Translations under genes and position numbers: made by a program
NCBI GenBank assembly: GCA_964570205.1
Contig: CAZMXI010000071.1
Location: 1 to 23,335 of the forward strand
Reading direction: 5' to 3'
Length of the DNA stretch: 23,335 nucleotides
Source of the DNA: CAZMXI01 sp964570205
GTDB lineage: Bacteria > Planctomycetota > Phycisphaerae > Tepidisphaerales > Tepidisphaeraceae
Notes under the pieces: model-generated
Database searches by the model: none
The model's input: the letters and a program-made list of their open reading frames with translations, nothing else
What the model was told of the DNA's origin: nothing
In this document: one piece after another, positions 8,129 through 16,351 of the stretch
Numbering within the stretch: the stretch's first letter is position 1
Layout: each line of letters starts with the position of its first letter

Positions 8129-10780
8129 TCACTCGATGATATTGACGGTCAGACTTTCGGCGTCGCTCCAGAAGCCCATTTCATCCACCAGCCTGGCGAA
8201 GAACGTGACCTCGCCCACGGTGAACCTGTCTGCATAGAAGTTCGCCGAAATGCCGTTGCCCATCCGCGTGTCGATCGCAACGCGTTCGTCGACGCCTTCA
8301 TCGAAAAGACCATTATGGTCGGAGTCGAGGTAGAATTCGGCCTGGCGGATGACGCCGTCATCGTCGCAGCCCCAGAGATGAATGTCGATCAGGCCGATGC
8401 TTCGGATCGGCTGGAGGCCATTGAGGACCATCGCGCCGATGGTGGGACGGCTGTTGAAGTGGACTGAGGCTTCGGCGGCAGTGCCCCAGTCGCCGTCATT
8501 GTCCTGCGCCCGCACGAGACATCGGAGGGTCTGGCCCTGATCTCCGGCGGCCTGCTCGATCCACTTGGCGCTTGAGCGGCCGGTGAATTCCTGAATAAGT
8601 CGGTCCAGCTCCTCGTTGACCTGCCCGTTGGCATTGGCGTCTTCCCAGAGCTGGAATCGGGCGACCTGTCCGTCGATGTCGTGGATGCCCGTCATCGAGA
8701 AAGTGACCGGACCCGGTCCGGCAAGAGTGCCGGGCTTGACAACGAACTTGCGCACGATGGGGGCATCGTTGGTGATGGTCAGCGACAGGTCAACGGGCTC
8801 GCTAATCTGGCCGGCGTTGTCGGTGGCGACGGCGAAGATGCGATGCTCGCCCAGAGACAACTTGCGGGCGGCGTATCGCCAGGCGGATTCGCCGCGCCGC
8901 GGGCGAGAACTACCCAGGAGCACATCGCCCGCGTCCAGAGCATCGTTGCCGTTGGTGTCGTGATAGTACAGCACGCGGCGCGACAGTCCTCCCACTTCAA
9001 CAGTGATGCTGACCGTGCCGGGGCGGGTGATGATCGCGGCGGCCGCGGCGATGCCCGTGATGCGCGGCGTGTCCGGCGAGGCCGCCACGCCGGAAACGCG
9101 CATGACAAAGCCGTCGGAGACGCCCTCAGCGCCCAGCGAGGTGTCATAGCCACCGCTTGTCCAGTCGGGCGAGGTGGTGTCGCCCACCAGGAACAGGCCG
9201 CCGAAGTTGCCCATGCCCATCGCCCGCGGCGATTCTCCCTGATCGCCACCGATGTAGGTGGACCAGGGGGTTTGCCCGAGTTCATCCACTCGGAGCAGAA
9301 ACGCATCGTTCGGATAGCCCTGTTCCTCGGCATTCTCGCCATGAATGGTCGTCTGGAAGCCGCCGGCCACCCATCCATCCGATGCTGTGCCGCCGAGCAC
9401 GACGATGTTGCCTAGGACGTCGATGAGCACCGAGACGGGCGACTCGTCGGCCGCGCCGCCGAGATAGCTCGACCAGCGATGCTGGCCCTGGGCATCGAAC
9501 TTGATAAGGAAAACGTCGGCGGACGGGTCTTCAGCGCTGCCGGCGTAGGTGGTGTCGAAACCGCCGGCGGCCCAGCCCTCGGAACGCGTCTGGCCGACCA
9601 TGACGATGTTCCCGTCTGCATCGGCGGCTATCGCTCCGCCGGCATCTTCGCCGGCACCGCCAATATACGTCGACCAGCTCACGGTGCCGGTGCTGTTGTA
9701 TCGAACGAGGAACGCATCGGTGCCGCCCCCATGCTCGATGTCGTAGCCGCTGGCGGTCCAGCCGGCCGATGCGGTCGTGCCGGCCAGCAGGACCTTGCCG
9801 CTGGCGTCCAGCGCCAGGCTCGAGATCGTCTCGGCCTCGTCGCCGCCGGCAAAGGTTGACCAGACGTGGCCGCCAAGACCGCTGAGTTTGACCACATAGG
9901 CATCATTGCCGCCGTTGGTCAGGTCGGCGCCGCCCGAGACCCAGTTGCCCGCGCTGCTCGTGCCGGCGACGCAGATGGTGCCCGCGCTGTCCACCGCGAG
10001 CAACGAAGCGGTCTCAGCCCCGGTGTCGCCCAGGTAGGTTGACCAGAAGTGGGCGCCACGGCCGGTCAGCTTCACGACAAACCCGTCGGTGCCCCCACCA
10101 TAGAGCGTGTCGAAGCCGCTTTCGACCCAGGCGTTTGAGGCGGTATCGCCGATGACGATGGCGTTGCCGAACGGATCGACTGCAAGGCCTCGCACCGATT
10201 CGTCGCCCGCGCCGCCCAGATAGGTGGACCACACATGCTTGCCACGCGTGTTGAGCTTCACGACGAAGCCATCCTGGCCGCCGCGCGTGGTATCATAACC
10301 GCGCGAGATCCAGCCGTCGGACTCCGTGGTGCCCGCCACGAAAATGTTGCCCTTGACATCCACCGCGATGCCGCCGGGCGTCTCGTCGCCCGCGCCGCCC
10401 AGATAGGTGGACCACACATGCCTCCCATCCTTGTCCAGTTTGACCACGAACAGGTCGTAGTCGCCGGCATCCAGGCCGGATTCCGCCAGGGCCGGATCAT
10501 ATCCGCCCGAGACCCATCCGGCGGACCGTGTGCGCCCGAGAACGTAGGCGTTGCCCTTGGCGTCCACCGCCACCGAATTCGTGCCGGCGGCGAGGTCTTC
10601 GGCATTGGCGCCGCCCAGATAGCCGGACCAGTCAATCGCCGGCGCCGCCAGCAGCATGCGGGATTCCACCGCCTCCATGATCGACGCTGCGCGGGTTGAC
10701 CGATCGTCGATGCGCAAAGGCCGGTCGGTGCGGTGCATCACGGAACGATGCAAGAAATGTCTGCGTTCGATTCTGGACAT
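8129..10780 (-). CDS. Secreted SBBP-repeat beta-propeller protein with ESRMLLA motif
   Basis: The protein is 883 residues. It starts with a basic leader containing ESRMLLA (39-45), resembling the LEPxxLLS-type motif near the N-terminus of many planctomycetal surface proteins. Eight SBBP-type repeats follow, each with a WSTYLGG-like turn and an AVDxxGN(I/A)xVxGxT core, predicted to form a beta propeller. The C-terminal third holds Ig-like segments with three acidic calcium-type loops (DTNGNDALDAGD, DANANGQVNEE, DSDHNGLFDEG). It is probably cell-surface or matrix material with adhesive or structural function, but the ligand is unknown. The start at 10780 has TGGAG five nt upstream; the frame extends further upstream, but without such a site. 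Confidence 0.88.
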   Translation of the reverse strand: MSRIERRHFLHRSVMHRTDRPLRIDDRSTRAASIMEAVESRMLLAAPAIDWSGYLGGANAEDLAAGTNSVAVDAKGNAYVLGRTRSAGWVSGGYDPALAESGLDAGDYDLFVVKLDKDGRHVWSTYLGGAGDETPGGIAVDVKGNIFVAGTTESDGWISRGYDTTRGGQDGFVVKLNTRGKHVWSTYLGGAGDESVRGLAVDPFGNAIVIGDTASNAWVESGFDTLYGGGTDGFVVKLTGRGAHFWSTYLGDTGAETASLLAVDSAGTICVAGTSSAGNWVSGGADLTNGGNDAYVVKLSGLGGHVWSTFAGGDEAETISSLALDASGKVLLAGTTASAGWTASGYDIEHGGGTDAFLVRYNSTGTVSWSTYIGGAGEDAGGAIAADADGNIVMVGQTRSEGWAAGGFDTTYAGSAEDPSADVFLIKFDAQGQHRWSSYLGGAADESPVSVLIDVLGNIVVLGGTASDGWVAGGFQTTIHGENAEEQGYPNDAFLLRVDELGQTPWSTYIGGDQGESPRAMGMGNFGGLFLVGDTTSPDWTSGGYDTSLGAEGVSDGFVMRVSGVAASPDTPRITGIAAAAAIITRPGTVSITVEVGGLSRRVLYYHDTNGNDALDAGDVLLGSSRPRRGESAWRYAARKLSLGEHRIFAVATDNAGQISEPVDLSLTITNDAPIVRKFVVKPGTLAGPGPVTFSMTGIHDIDGQVARFQLWEDANANGQVNEELDRLIQEFTGRSSAKWIEQAAGDQGQTLRCLVRAQDNDGDWGTAAEASVHFNSRPTIGAMVLNGLQPIRSIGLIDIHLWGCDDDGVIRQAEFYLDSDHNGLFDEGVDERVAIDTRMGNGISANFYADRFTVGEVTFFARLVDEMGFWSDAESLTVNIIE
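10200..10421 (-). repeat. 39-bp perfect direct repeat in SBBP gene
   Basis: Two identical 39-bp stretches (10200-10238 and 10383-10421) lie 183 bp (61 codons) apart. Each encodes the HVWSTYLGGAGDE turn of adjacent propeller repeats. The intervening and flanking sequence is less similar. This points to recent duplication of, or gene conversion between, repeat units. Confidence 0.8.
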
Positions 10781-10878
10781 GCGTACTCCAATCGGCACAA
10801 CATGGATGGTGGCCCGTGGACGGCGACCCCGATCCACTCAAGCAAAGGCCCGTTTCCCGCGGCCTCAAGCCCGCCGCG

Positions 10879-10907
10879 AGTCTATAACAGATTGGCGGCA
10901 GTTCCAA
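10879..10907 (-). promoter_or_regulatory. Possible sigma70 promoter of the SBBP protein gene
   Basis: On the minus strand TTGGAA (10907-10902) and TAGACT (10884-10879) are separated by 17 nt. Each matches the consensus hexamer at four of six positions. The predicted start near 10872 gives a leader of about 90 nt. It is divergent from the thyX promoter. Confidence 0.3.
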
Positions 10908-10962
10908 GCCGCCGCCCGAGTCGGCGATCCGCCAAAGGGGCATTCGACGTTCGCCTACCAGT

Positions 10963-10971
10963 TGCTATGAT
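10963..10971 (+). promoter_or_regulatory. Extended -10 promoter of thyX (leaderless)
   Basis: TGCTATGAT is an extended -10 element (TGn plus a five-of-six TATAAT match). Normal spacing puts the transcript start at about 10978, one nt before the ATG at 10979. That gene has no Shine-Dalgarno sequence, which fits a leaderless transcript. Confidence 0.45.
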
Positions 10972-10978
10972 CTGCGCC

Positions 10979-11866
10979 ATGAGCGAGCATAATCCGGAAT
11001 ACCACATCGACCGCAGGCCGCCGGAAGGGGCGATGCGCGACATCATGGGCGGCGACGCCCGCTGGGAGGTCAAGATACACGACCATGGCCTGGTGGCGCT
11101 GGTCGATGTGATGCCGCGCCTGGTGCCGCAGGACAAGACTGCCGACTTTGCGATCGTGCAGGCTGCCCGGGTTTCCTACGGCCAGGGCACCAAACAGGTC
11201 AGCGAGGACCGGGGCCTGATCCGATATCTGGCCCGCCATCAGCACACCACGCCGTTTGAGATGGTGGAATTCAAGTTCCACCATGTCATGCCCATTTTCA
11301 TTGCCCGTCAATGGATTCGGCATCGCACCGCAAGCGTCAACGAATACTCGGCGAGATACTCCGTCGTCCCCGATCGGTTCTACCACCCCAATATGGACGC
11401 CGTGAGGCGGCAGAGTGTTACCAACCGACAGGGAGGTGAACAGCCGATCGACGACCTGACCGCGGCCGAGTTCCTGGCGTATCTGGACAAGGCCGAGGCA
11501 CTGTATGCCGACTACGAGAAGCTGGTGGAAAAGGGCGTGGCGCGGGAAATGGCGCGGGTGGGCTTGCCCCTGAGCATCTACACAGAGTGGTACTGGAAGA
11601 TCGATCTGCACAACCTGCTGCATTTCCTGGCGTTGCGCATGGACGAGCATGCCCAGCGGGAGATCAGGGACTACGCGGGGGCGATGTTCGCTCTGATCCA
11701 GCCGATCGTGCCGATCGCCGCCGAAGCGTTCGTGGATTACGATTTCGGCTCCATGCATTTGACGCGGCTGGAAATCGAGGCGATCCGGACGGGCAAGCCG
11801 CTGGCGGCGGACAACAAGCGGGAGAATGCCGAGTGGGAGGCGAAGAAGAAGCGGCTTGGGCTCTAA
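10979..11866 (+). CDS. thyX: FAD-dependent thymidylate synthase ThyX
   Basis: This 295-residue flavin-dependent enzyme makes dTMP from dUMP using methylene-tetrahydrofolate and NADPH. It carries the ThyX signature RHRx7S (R114, H115, R116 to S124, within RHRTASVNEYSARYS), which binds FAD and substrate. A later segment, RVGLPLSIYTEWYWKIDLHNLLHFL, contains the conserved arginine and nucleotide-binding helix of the family. The frame is open upstream to 10733, and an in-frame ATG exists at 10967, but the latter lies inside a promoter-like -10 element. Neither ATG has a Shine-Dalgarno, so 10979 is preferred as a leaderless start. The C-terminus is rich in Lys and Arg. It appears to be transcribed alone. 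Confidence 0.95.
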   Translation: MSEHNPEYHIDRRPPEGAMRDIMGGDARWEVKIHDHGLVALVDVMPRLVPQDKTADFAIVQAARVSYGQGTKQVSEDRGLIRYLARHQHTTPFEMVEFKFHHVMPIFIARQWIRHRTASVNEYSARYSVVPDRFYHPNMDAVRRQSVTNRQGGEQPIDDLTAAEFLAYLDKAEALYADYEKLVEKGVAREMARVGLPLSIYTEWYWKIDLHNLLHFLALRMDEHAQREIRDYAGAMFALIQPIVPIAAEAFVDYDFGSMHLTRLEIEAIRTGKPLAADNKRENAEWEAKKKRLGL

Positions 11867-11927
11867 AAGGGCCGCGACGACTCGGGACGATTCGCCGAGA
11901 TTCTGGGTGAACCGGTCGGGGGCGACC

Positions 11928-11936
11928 TGCTATATT
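11928..11936 (+). promoter_or_regulatory. Possible extended -10 promoter of the LOG-family gene
   Basis: TGCTATATT resembles an extended -10 element and lies in the 223-bp gap between thyX and the next gene. The predicted start near 11943 leaves a leader of about 147 nt. No -35 was assigned, as extended -10 promoters may lack one. Confidence 0.3.
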
Positions 11937-12089
11937 CAGGGAGGCCTCACGGGGCAGCGGGCGCAGCAAGGCAACGAACAGCCTGATTATCGGGACGTAT
12001 GCGTGACGATGCGCATCGGTGCGTAGTTGCCGGCCTTGTCTGCCGATGAACAAGGTGTTTCAGGGCATTTGGCGCGAAGGATCAGGACT

Positions 12090-12899
12090 ATGCCAATGAA
12101 GGTTGATGGACAGGATACGTGGCGAATCTTCCGGATCATGGCGGAATTCGTCGAAGGCTTCGAGATGATGTCGAGCGTAGGGAAGGCGGTGTCGATCTTC
12201 GGCAGCGCGCGCACCAAGCCAAGCCATCCGCACTACAAGGCCGCGGAAGAGACAGCGCGGCTTCTGGCCAAGTCCGGCTTTGCGGTCATTACTGGCGGTG
12301 GGCCGGGGATCATGGAGGCAGCCAACAAGGGCGCCTTTGAGGCGGGCGGACAGTCTATCGGGCTGAACATCACGCTTCCGCAGGAGCAGGAAGCCAACCG
12401 CTATCAGAGCCTGAGCCTGGATTTCCATTACTTCTATGCGCGCAAGGTGATGTTTACGAAGTACGCGTCGGCCTTCGTGTGCTTCCCCGGCGGGTACGGC
12501 ACGCTGGATGAGTTCTTTGAGGTGATGACGCTGGTGCAGACGCTGAAGATCGAGGCGTTTCCGATCGTGCTGTATGGGTCGGACTATTGGGGCGGGCTGT
12601 CGAAATGGGTGGGGGCGCACCTCCGGCCGCACTTCATCGACCACGAGGATGTGGACATCTTCCGCATCGTGGATACGCCGCAGGAAGTGGTGAAGCTGGT
12701 CAGGTCGGGCGTGAAGAGCCATTGGTGGCGGCCGGCGGATGCCGCGCTGGCGAAGGCGGCCGGCAACGGCGAGAGCCGCAACAAGAACCCGCTGGCGGGC
12801 CCGAAGGCGGCGAGCACCGGCGAGGGCACGCGCTACGGCAGGCGTCCGCACCGGCCGGAACATGTCCACGCCAAGGCCGGGAAGAAGCCGGCGCAGTAG
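12090..12899 (+). CDS. TIGR00730/LOG family nucleotide phosphoribohydrolase-like protein
   Basis: The 269-residue Rossmann-fold protein has the family's two hallmarks: GGGPGIMEAANKGA (69-82) and PGGYGTLDEFFE (133-144), the latter holding the catalytic glutamate region. FGSAR (37-41) and FYARKVMF (115-122) are also typical. Members cleave the N-glycosidic bond of nucleoside 5'-monophosphates and were long misnamed lysine decarboxylases; the plant-like LOG members release cytokinins. The bacterial substrate here is not known. The ATG at 12090 has GAAGGA eight nt upstream and is preferred to the TTG at 12027. The last 40 or so residues are an added basic, disordered tail. Confidence 0.9.
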   Translation: MPMKVDGQDTWRIFRIMAEFVEGFEMMSSVGKAVSIFGSARTKPSHPHYKAAEETARLLAKSGFAVITGGGPGIMEAANKGAFEAGGQSIGLNITLPQEQEANRYQSLSLDFHYFYARKVMFTKYASAFVCFPGGYGTLDEFFEVMTLVQTLKIEAFPIVLYGSDYWGGLSKWVGAHLRPHFIDHEDVDIFRIVDTPQEVVKLVRSGVKSHWWRPADAALAKAAGNGESRNKNPLAGPKAASTGEGTRYGRRPHRPEHVHAKAGKKPAQ

Positions 12900-12917
12900 G
12901 CGGACAACGCATTCCTG

Positions 12918-12954
12918 GAAAAGAAAACGGCCGGCCCTCAGATCCGAGGGCCGG
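12918..12954 (-). terminator. Rho-independent terminator of the three-gene module
   Basis: A perfect 9-bp stem CCGGCCCTC/GAGGGCCGG with a 6-nt loop (12931-12954) immediately follows the TGA (12957-12955) of the zinc-ribbon gene. On the minus strand it runs into a T-rich tail, GTTTTCTTTTCC. It lies between two convergent genes. The plus-strand side lacks a T tract, so it mainly serves the minus strand. Confidence 0.75.
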
Positions 12955-13260
12955 TCAGGTCTTGGTGTCGAATTGCGATGAGTCCACCGGTAGACTTTCG
13001 ATGACACCATCGGCACGCATGTGATCCCGCGTGCCGTTGGCCCACACCTGTTGCCCAACCGTGCTGTTGAAGCTGTTCACGAATGACTCTCGAAGTGGCC
13101 AGGTCTGGAAGCACTTGTAGTGCATGGCCGCGTCAGAGAAGGGCCAAAGCGGATCGGTCTCATCGCCAATGAAGTGTGAGGTGGCGACGATGCGCTGCCC
13201 GCTTTGGAGCACTTGCCCACAGATAGGACATTCCGTCTCGCCATAATCGAGCAAGGCCAT
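12955..13260 (-). CDS. Hypothetical small zinc-ribbon/treble-clef-like protein
   Basis: The 101-residue protein has a CPIC knuckle (C11, C14) and a later HYKC (H47, C50). Together these could bind one zinc ion in a treble-clef-like fold. The remainder is polar, with no membrane segment. An AGGA lies nine nt before the ATG at 13260; the frame continues upstream to 13458, but that part reads as low-quality sequence overlapping the neighbouring gene. It is the last gene of a three-gene module and is followed at once by a terminator. I do not recognise a family. The zinc site could suit nucleic-acid or protein binding, which is only a guess. Confidence 0.65.
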   Translation of the reverse strand: MALLDYGETECPICGQVLQSGQRIVATSHFIGDETDPLWPFSDAAMHYKCFQTWPLRESFVNSFNSTVGQQVWANGTRDHMRADGVIESLPVDSSQFDTKT

Positions 13261-13355
13261 AGTGGAAATTCCTGGATCACCGCTGGATTCATCTGTCGGC
13301 TGCCGCGCGAGCCGCTGCGGTGTCTTTGAAGACCGTGGACCCAAGTGGCGCAACT

Positions 13356-13778
13356 CTATGTCGGGCAAAGCTCGGCTTCGGCTCTTGTCTCCTGGGCCAC
13401 TTCGATCAACTTTCTGTACGTGCGTTCGATGACCTTGCTGGGAAGCGGTTCTGACCACAGATGTGCCAGAAACAGGTGTTCCAGGCGAACTCGGCCGTCC
13501 TCTACGTTAATCTTGAACCCCGGCAATTTCTCGGTGAGCTGGCGGCACAGCTTGCGAACGCCCTTGATAAGCGATCCGACGATCTCGCCGTTCTCCTCGC
13601 TGAGATACACGGTCACCAGATCATCCAGCCGCTGAGCATGGTAACGTCCGGGCCGTGCGACAAACTCGATGCAATCGCCAGCGGGGATGTAAGTTGCGGT
13701 TGGTTGGAACTCCTGTGGGGGTCCAAACCTCGCCTCCATCTCCGTCATGAAATCGTCGCCGTTCTGGATGACTTTCAT
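13356..13778 (-). CDS. Hypothetical protein, middle gene of uncharacterised module
   Basis: The 140-residue protein is soluble and charged. The stretch RLDDLVTVYLSEENGEIVGSLIKG (about 50-73) resembles the short beta-rich DUF2283-type core, but I am not confident of that assignment. The C-terminal half is helical, with RTYRKLIEVAQETRAEAEL at the end. The ATG has AGAGG five nt upstream and overlaps the stop of the restored upstream reading frame as ATGA. The stop codon is TAG. A 95-nt gap separates it from the zinc-ribbon gene. Function unknown. Confidence 0.65.
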   Translation of the reverse strand: MKVIQNGDDFMTEMEARFGPPQEFQPTATYIPAGDCIEFVARPGRYHAQRLDDLVTVYLSEENGEIVGSLIKGVRKLCRQLTEKLPGFKINVEDGRVRLEHLFLAHLWSEPLPSKVIERTYRKLIEVAQETRAEAELCPT

Positions 13779-14344
13779 ATCAGCCTCTTGTGGAAGCGCT
13801 CGGCATGGCCTTCGGGCAGTTCAGGCTGCTTTGGATCGGCCGCATACCAGTACCAATTCTACGCCACCCATTCATCGTTGACGAAGACCAGAAACACGCG
13901 GTTCCGCGGTGCGGGAATGGCACGGCCATTATCCTCGAAACACTGTGTGGGACGACCAACGTAGCAGAGCCAGCCAACGCCACGACGAGGCTCATCCGTA
14001 TCCTGCGTCAAGCCCGCGAAGATGGCCGTGGGCTTCAGCAACACCTCGGGCAATACATAAGCCGCCTCCTTCAACTTGCCCGCGCCCATGCGAGGCAAGG
14101 CCCTGAGCTTCTCGTGCGCAAGCTGAATCGGTCTCTGTTGCCCGGTTTTCGGATCAATTCCCGGACGAGCCAGCGCCTCCCGACGGGTGCCGGCATCCTG
14201 TTCGCCCTGAACTTGCCCCGAATCCTCTGCCACCGGTGGTGAATTATGCACAGGTGGCGATAGCGGGCAAGAGCGGCGGCGGTCCATACCTGTATCATCG
14301 ACGATGAGGTGCCGGACCTGCGCAGACCAGACAGATGAATCCAT
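13775..14344 (-). pseudogene. Hypothetical gene interrupted by an in-frame amber codon
   Basis: The reading frame from ATG 14344 runs 161 codons to a TAG at 13861-13859, after VFLVFVNDEWVA. The same frame then continues for 27 sensible codons (starting NWYWYAADPKQPELPEGH) to a TGA at 13777-13775 that overlaps the ATG of the next gene. One substitution from a tyrosine codon (TAC or TAT) to TAG explains it. The recognisable part begins near IDPKTGQQRPIQLAHEKL; the first 60 or so residues are weak, and the start is uncertain (ATG 14287 is an alternative, and neither has a good ribosome binding site). Could be a recent nonsense mutation, a sequencing error or a strain variant. TAG is an ordinary stop elsewhere in this window. 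No function recognised. Confidence 0.6.
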
Positions 14345-14421
14345 GGCGTTACATCGCCACCGACCCGACAACGATGGCCATAGGACTGTGCATCTGGACC
14401 GCGGATGTCGCTCCATCCCGC

Positions 14422-16117
14422 TCACGCCAGGGTCCCAAGGTTCATTTCGTGGAGAGCCTTGCCGGAGGGGACCATGGGGTAGACGTGCTCGTTGGCCTCC
14501 ACCTGGAAGTCCACCACCACCGGGCCATCGTGTTCGAGCATCCGGGCGACGGCCTTGGGGACATCGGCCTTCTCCTTGCAGCAGATGCCCTTGACGCCGA
14601 ACGACTCGGCCATGGCGGCGAAGTTGGGGTTCTTCATCGTGGTCTGGCTGTAGCGTTTCTCGTAGAACAGGTCCTGCCACTGCTTGACCATGCCCTGGAA
14701 GTTGTTGTTCAGCAGGGCCACCTTCACGGGGATGTTGTATTCGGCGATGGTGGCCAGTTCGTAACAGGTCATCAGGTAGCTGGCATCGCCGTCGATGTCG
14801 ATCACGACCTTGCCCGGCGCGCCCAGGGCAGCGCCCATGGCGGCCGGCAGGCCAAAGCCCATCGTGCCCAGGCCGCCGCTGGTGACCAGTTGCCGCGGCT
14901 GGCGCCATCGGTAGAACTGGGCGGCCCACATCTGGTGCTGGCCGACGCCGGTGCTGATGATCGCGTCGCCGTGGGTCTGGCGGTTGATCTCCTCGATGAC
15001 GCACTGCGGCTTGGCCAGGGGGCTGTCGTCGAAGTAGCGGAAGGGGTATCGCTTCTTCCAGGCGGCGATCTGGGCGTGCCATTCCTTGCGGTCGCGGTGC
15101 TCGATGTATTGGAGCATGGCCTCCAGCGAGGCGCGGGCATCGCCCACCACGGGCACATCCACATCGACGTTCTTGCTGATGCTGGAGGGGTCGATGTCGA
15201 TGTGGATGATCTTTGCCTTGGGGGCGAAGGTCGCCAGGTTCCCGGTGACGCGGTCGTCAAAGCGTGCGCCGACGGCGATAAGACAGTCGGATTCCTGCAC
15301 GGCGTAATTGGCGTAGGCCGAGCCATGCATGCCCAGCATGTGCAGGCTCAACTCGCTGTGCTCGTCGAATGCGCCCAGGCCAAGGAGAGTGGTGGTGACG
15401 GGAATGTTGCCCTTCCTGGCCAGCTTCGTCAGGACATCGTGCGCGTTGGACAAAATGGCGCCGCCGCCGACGTAAAGGACCGGACGCTCGGAACGGTTGA
15501 TCATCTCGGCGGCATCCTGGACCTGCTTGGCGTGGCCCGCGCCGCTGTAGATGTCCTTGCGCTTGTTGATGTGAGCGCGGGGCGTGTCATCAGGCTCGTC
15601 CGGACAGACCGCGCTGGTGATGTCCTTGGGCAGGTCGACCAGCACCGGACCCGGCCGGCCGCTGGCGGCGATGGTAAACGCCTCANNNNNNNNNNNNNNN
15701 NNNNNCGTCGGCCTCTTGAAATGCATCGTTGCCGATGAAGGCGGTGGCGACCTGGCCGGAGAAGATGACGATGGGGATGGAATCCATCATGGCGGTGGCC
15801 AGGGGCGTAACGGTGTTCGTGGCGCCGGGCCCGGATGTCACGATGCAGACGCCGGGCTTGCCGGTGACGCGGGCATAACCGTCGGCACAATGGCCGGCGG
15901 CCTGCTCGTGGCGGTTTAGGATGAACTTGGCGGGGGTCCTGTAGAGCTCGTCGAAGACGGGGAGGATCGCGCCGCCGGGGTAGCCGAACATGACTTCCAC
16001 GGCATGCTGTTGGATGAGCATCTCGTGGAAGATCCGTGCGCCGGTCTTGCCCTTATAGCGGGTTTTGGAAGAGGACTCTTTTGGAGCGTTTTTAGTTTTG
16101 GACTGCACCAAGGTCAT
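14422..16117 (-). CDS. ilvB: Acetolactate synthase large (catalytic) subunit, with assembly gap
   Basis: This ThDP enzyme condenses pyruvate to acetolactate (or with 2-ketobutyrate) in branched-chain amino acid synthesis. The N-terminal part has FGYPGGAILPVFDELY and HEQAAGH with catalytic E71. The C-terminal part has the ThDP/Mg motif GDASYLMTCYELA and NNNFQGMVKQWQ, diagnostic of acetohydroxyacid synthase. Twenty N (15686-15705) interrupt it between DAFQEAD and EAFTIA; the two halves are out of frame by one across this placeholder, and family comparison suggests about 76 nt really belong there. The gene itself is probably intact. The ATG at 16117 has AAGAGG nine nt upstream; a GTG at 16123 is too close to it. 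No ilvN or ilvC is adjacent. A Lys/Ser-rich leader of about 25 residues precedes the family core. Confidence 0.93.
15686..15705. other. Assembly gap (20 N) inside ilvB
   Basis: Twenty undetermined bases break ilvB. Because the flanking frames differ by one base and about 26 residues of the usual family sequence are missing, the true gap is probably near 76 nt, so 20 N is a nominal length. Confidence 0.95.
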
Positions 16118-16316
16118 GGCCACTTACCTCTTGCGTCAGGGGAACCAACGACTGTATCGACGTTCCACCTGAGGTTCAATTCTGCGTTTTGACTGAGTGG
16201 GGGTACAACGTGGAAGTGGGCCGGTTGCGTAGGGGTCGACTCGCCCGGAGGCATCCGGGGACACCGATCGCGCGACGCTCACCCGGCCTATCGTACGACG
16301 ACCGTAAGTCGAGAAT

Positions 16317-16330
16317 GCATATACATATGC
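16317..16330. repeat. Short palindrome upstream of ilvB
   Basis: GCATAT and ATATGC form a 6-bp inverted repeat separated by 2 nt. It is AT-rich within a GC-rich gap of 234 bp between spoVG and ilvB, 200 nt from the ilvB start and 22 nt past the spoVG stop. It could hold an ilvB promoter element or an operator. No gene or riboswitch fold was recognised in this gap. Confidence 0.3.
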
Positions 16331-16351
16331 GCAAACTCCCCCGGACGAAGG

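Noticed and set aside
11999..12049. A 16-codon upstream frame in the leader of the LOG-family gene
   Set aside because: No clear ribosome binding site, no amino-acid bias suggesting attenuation, and easily expected by chance.
13859..13861. Genome-wide amber recoding
   Set aside because: TAG ends at least three other genes in the window at natural positions, so it is used as a normal stop.
13859..15082. A 407-codon minus-strand frame running from inside ilvB into the hypothetical gene
   Set aside because: The upstream part is out-of-frame ilvB sequence. Only the part after about 14344 reads as a separate protein.
14335..15738. A 467-codon plus-strand frame
   Set aside because: Antisense to ilvB and crosses the N gap; the real gene has diagnostic acetolactate synthase motifs.
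16118..16351. T-box or branched-chain leader peptide upstream of ilvB
   Set aside because: No specifier-loop or T-box consensus and no Leu/Val/Ile-rich short frame with a terminator hairpin was seen.
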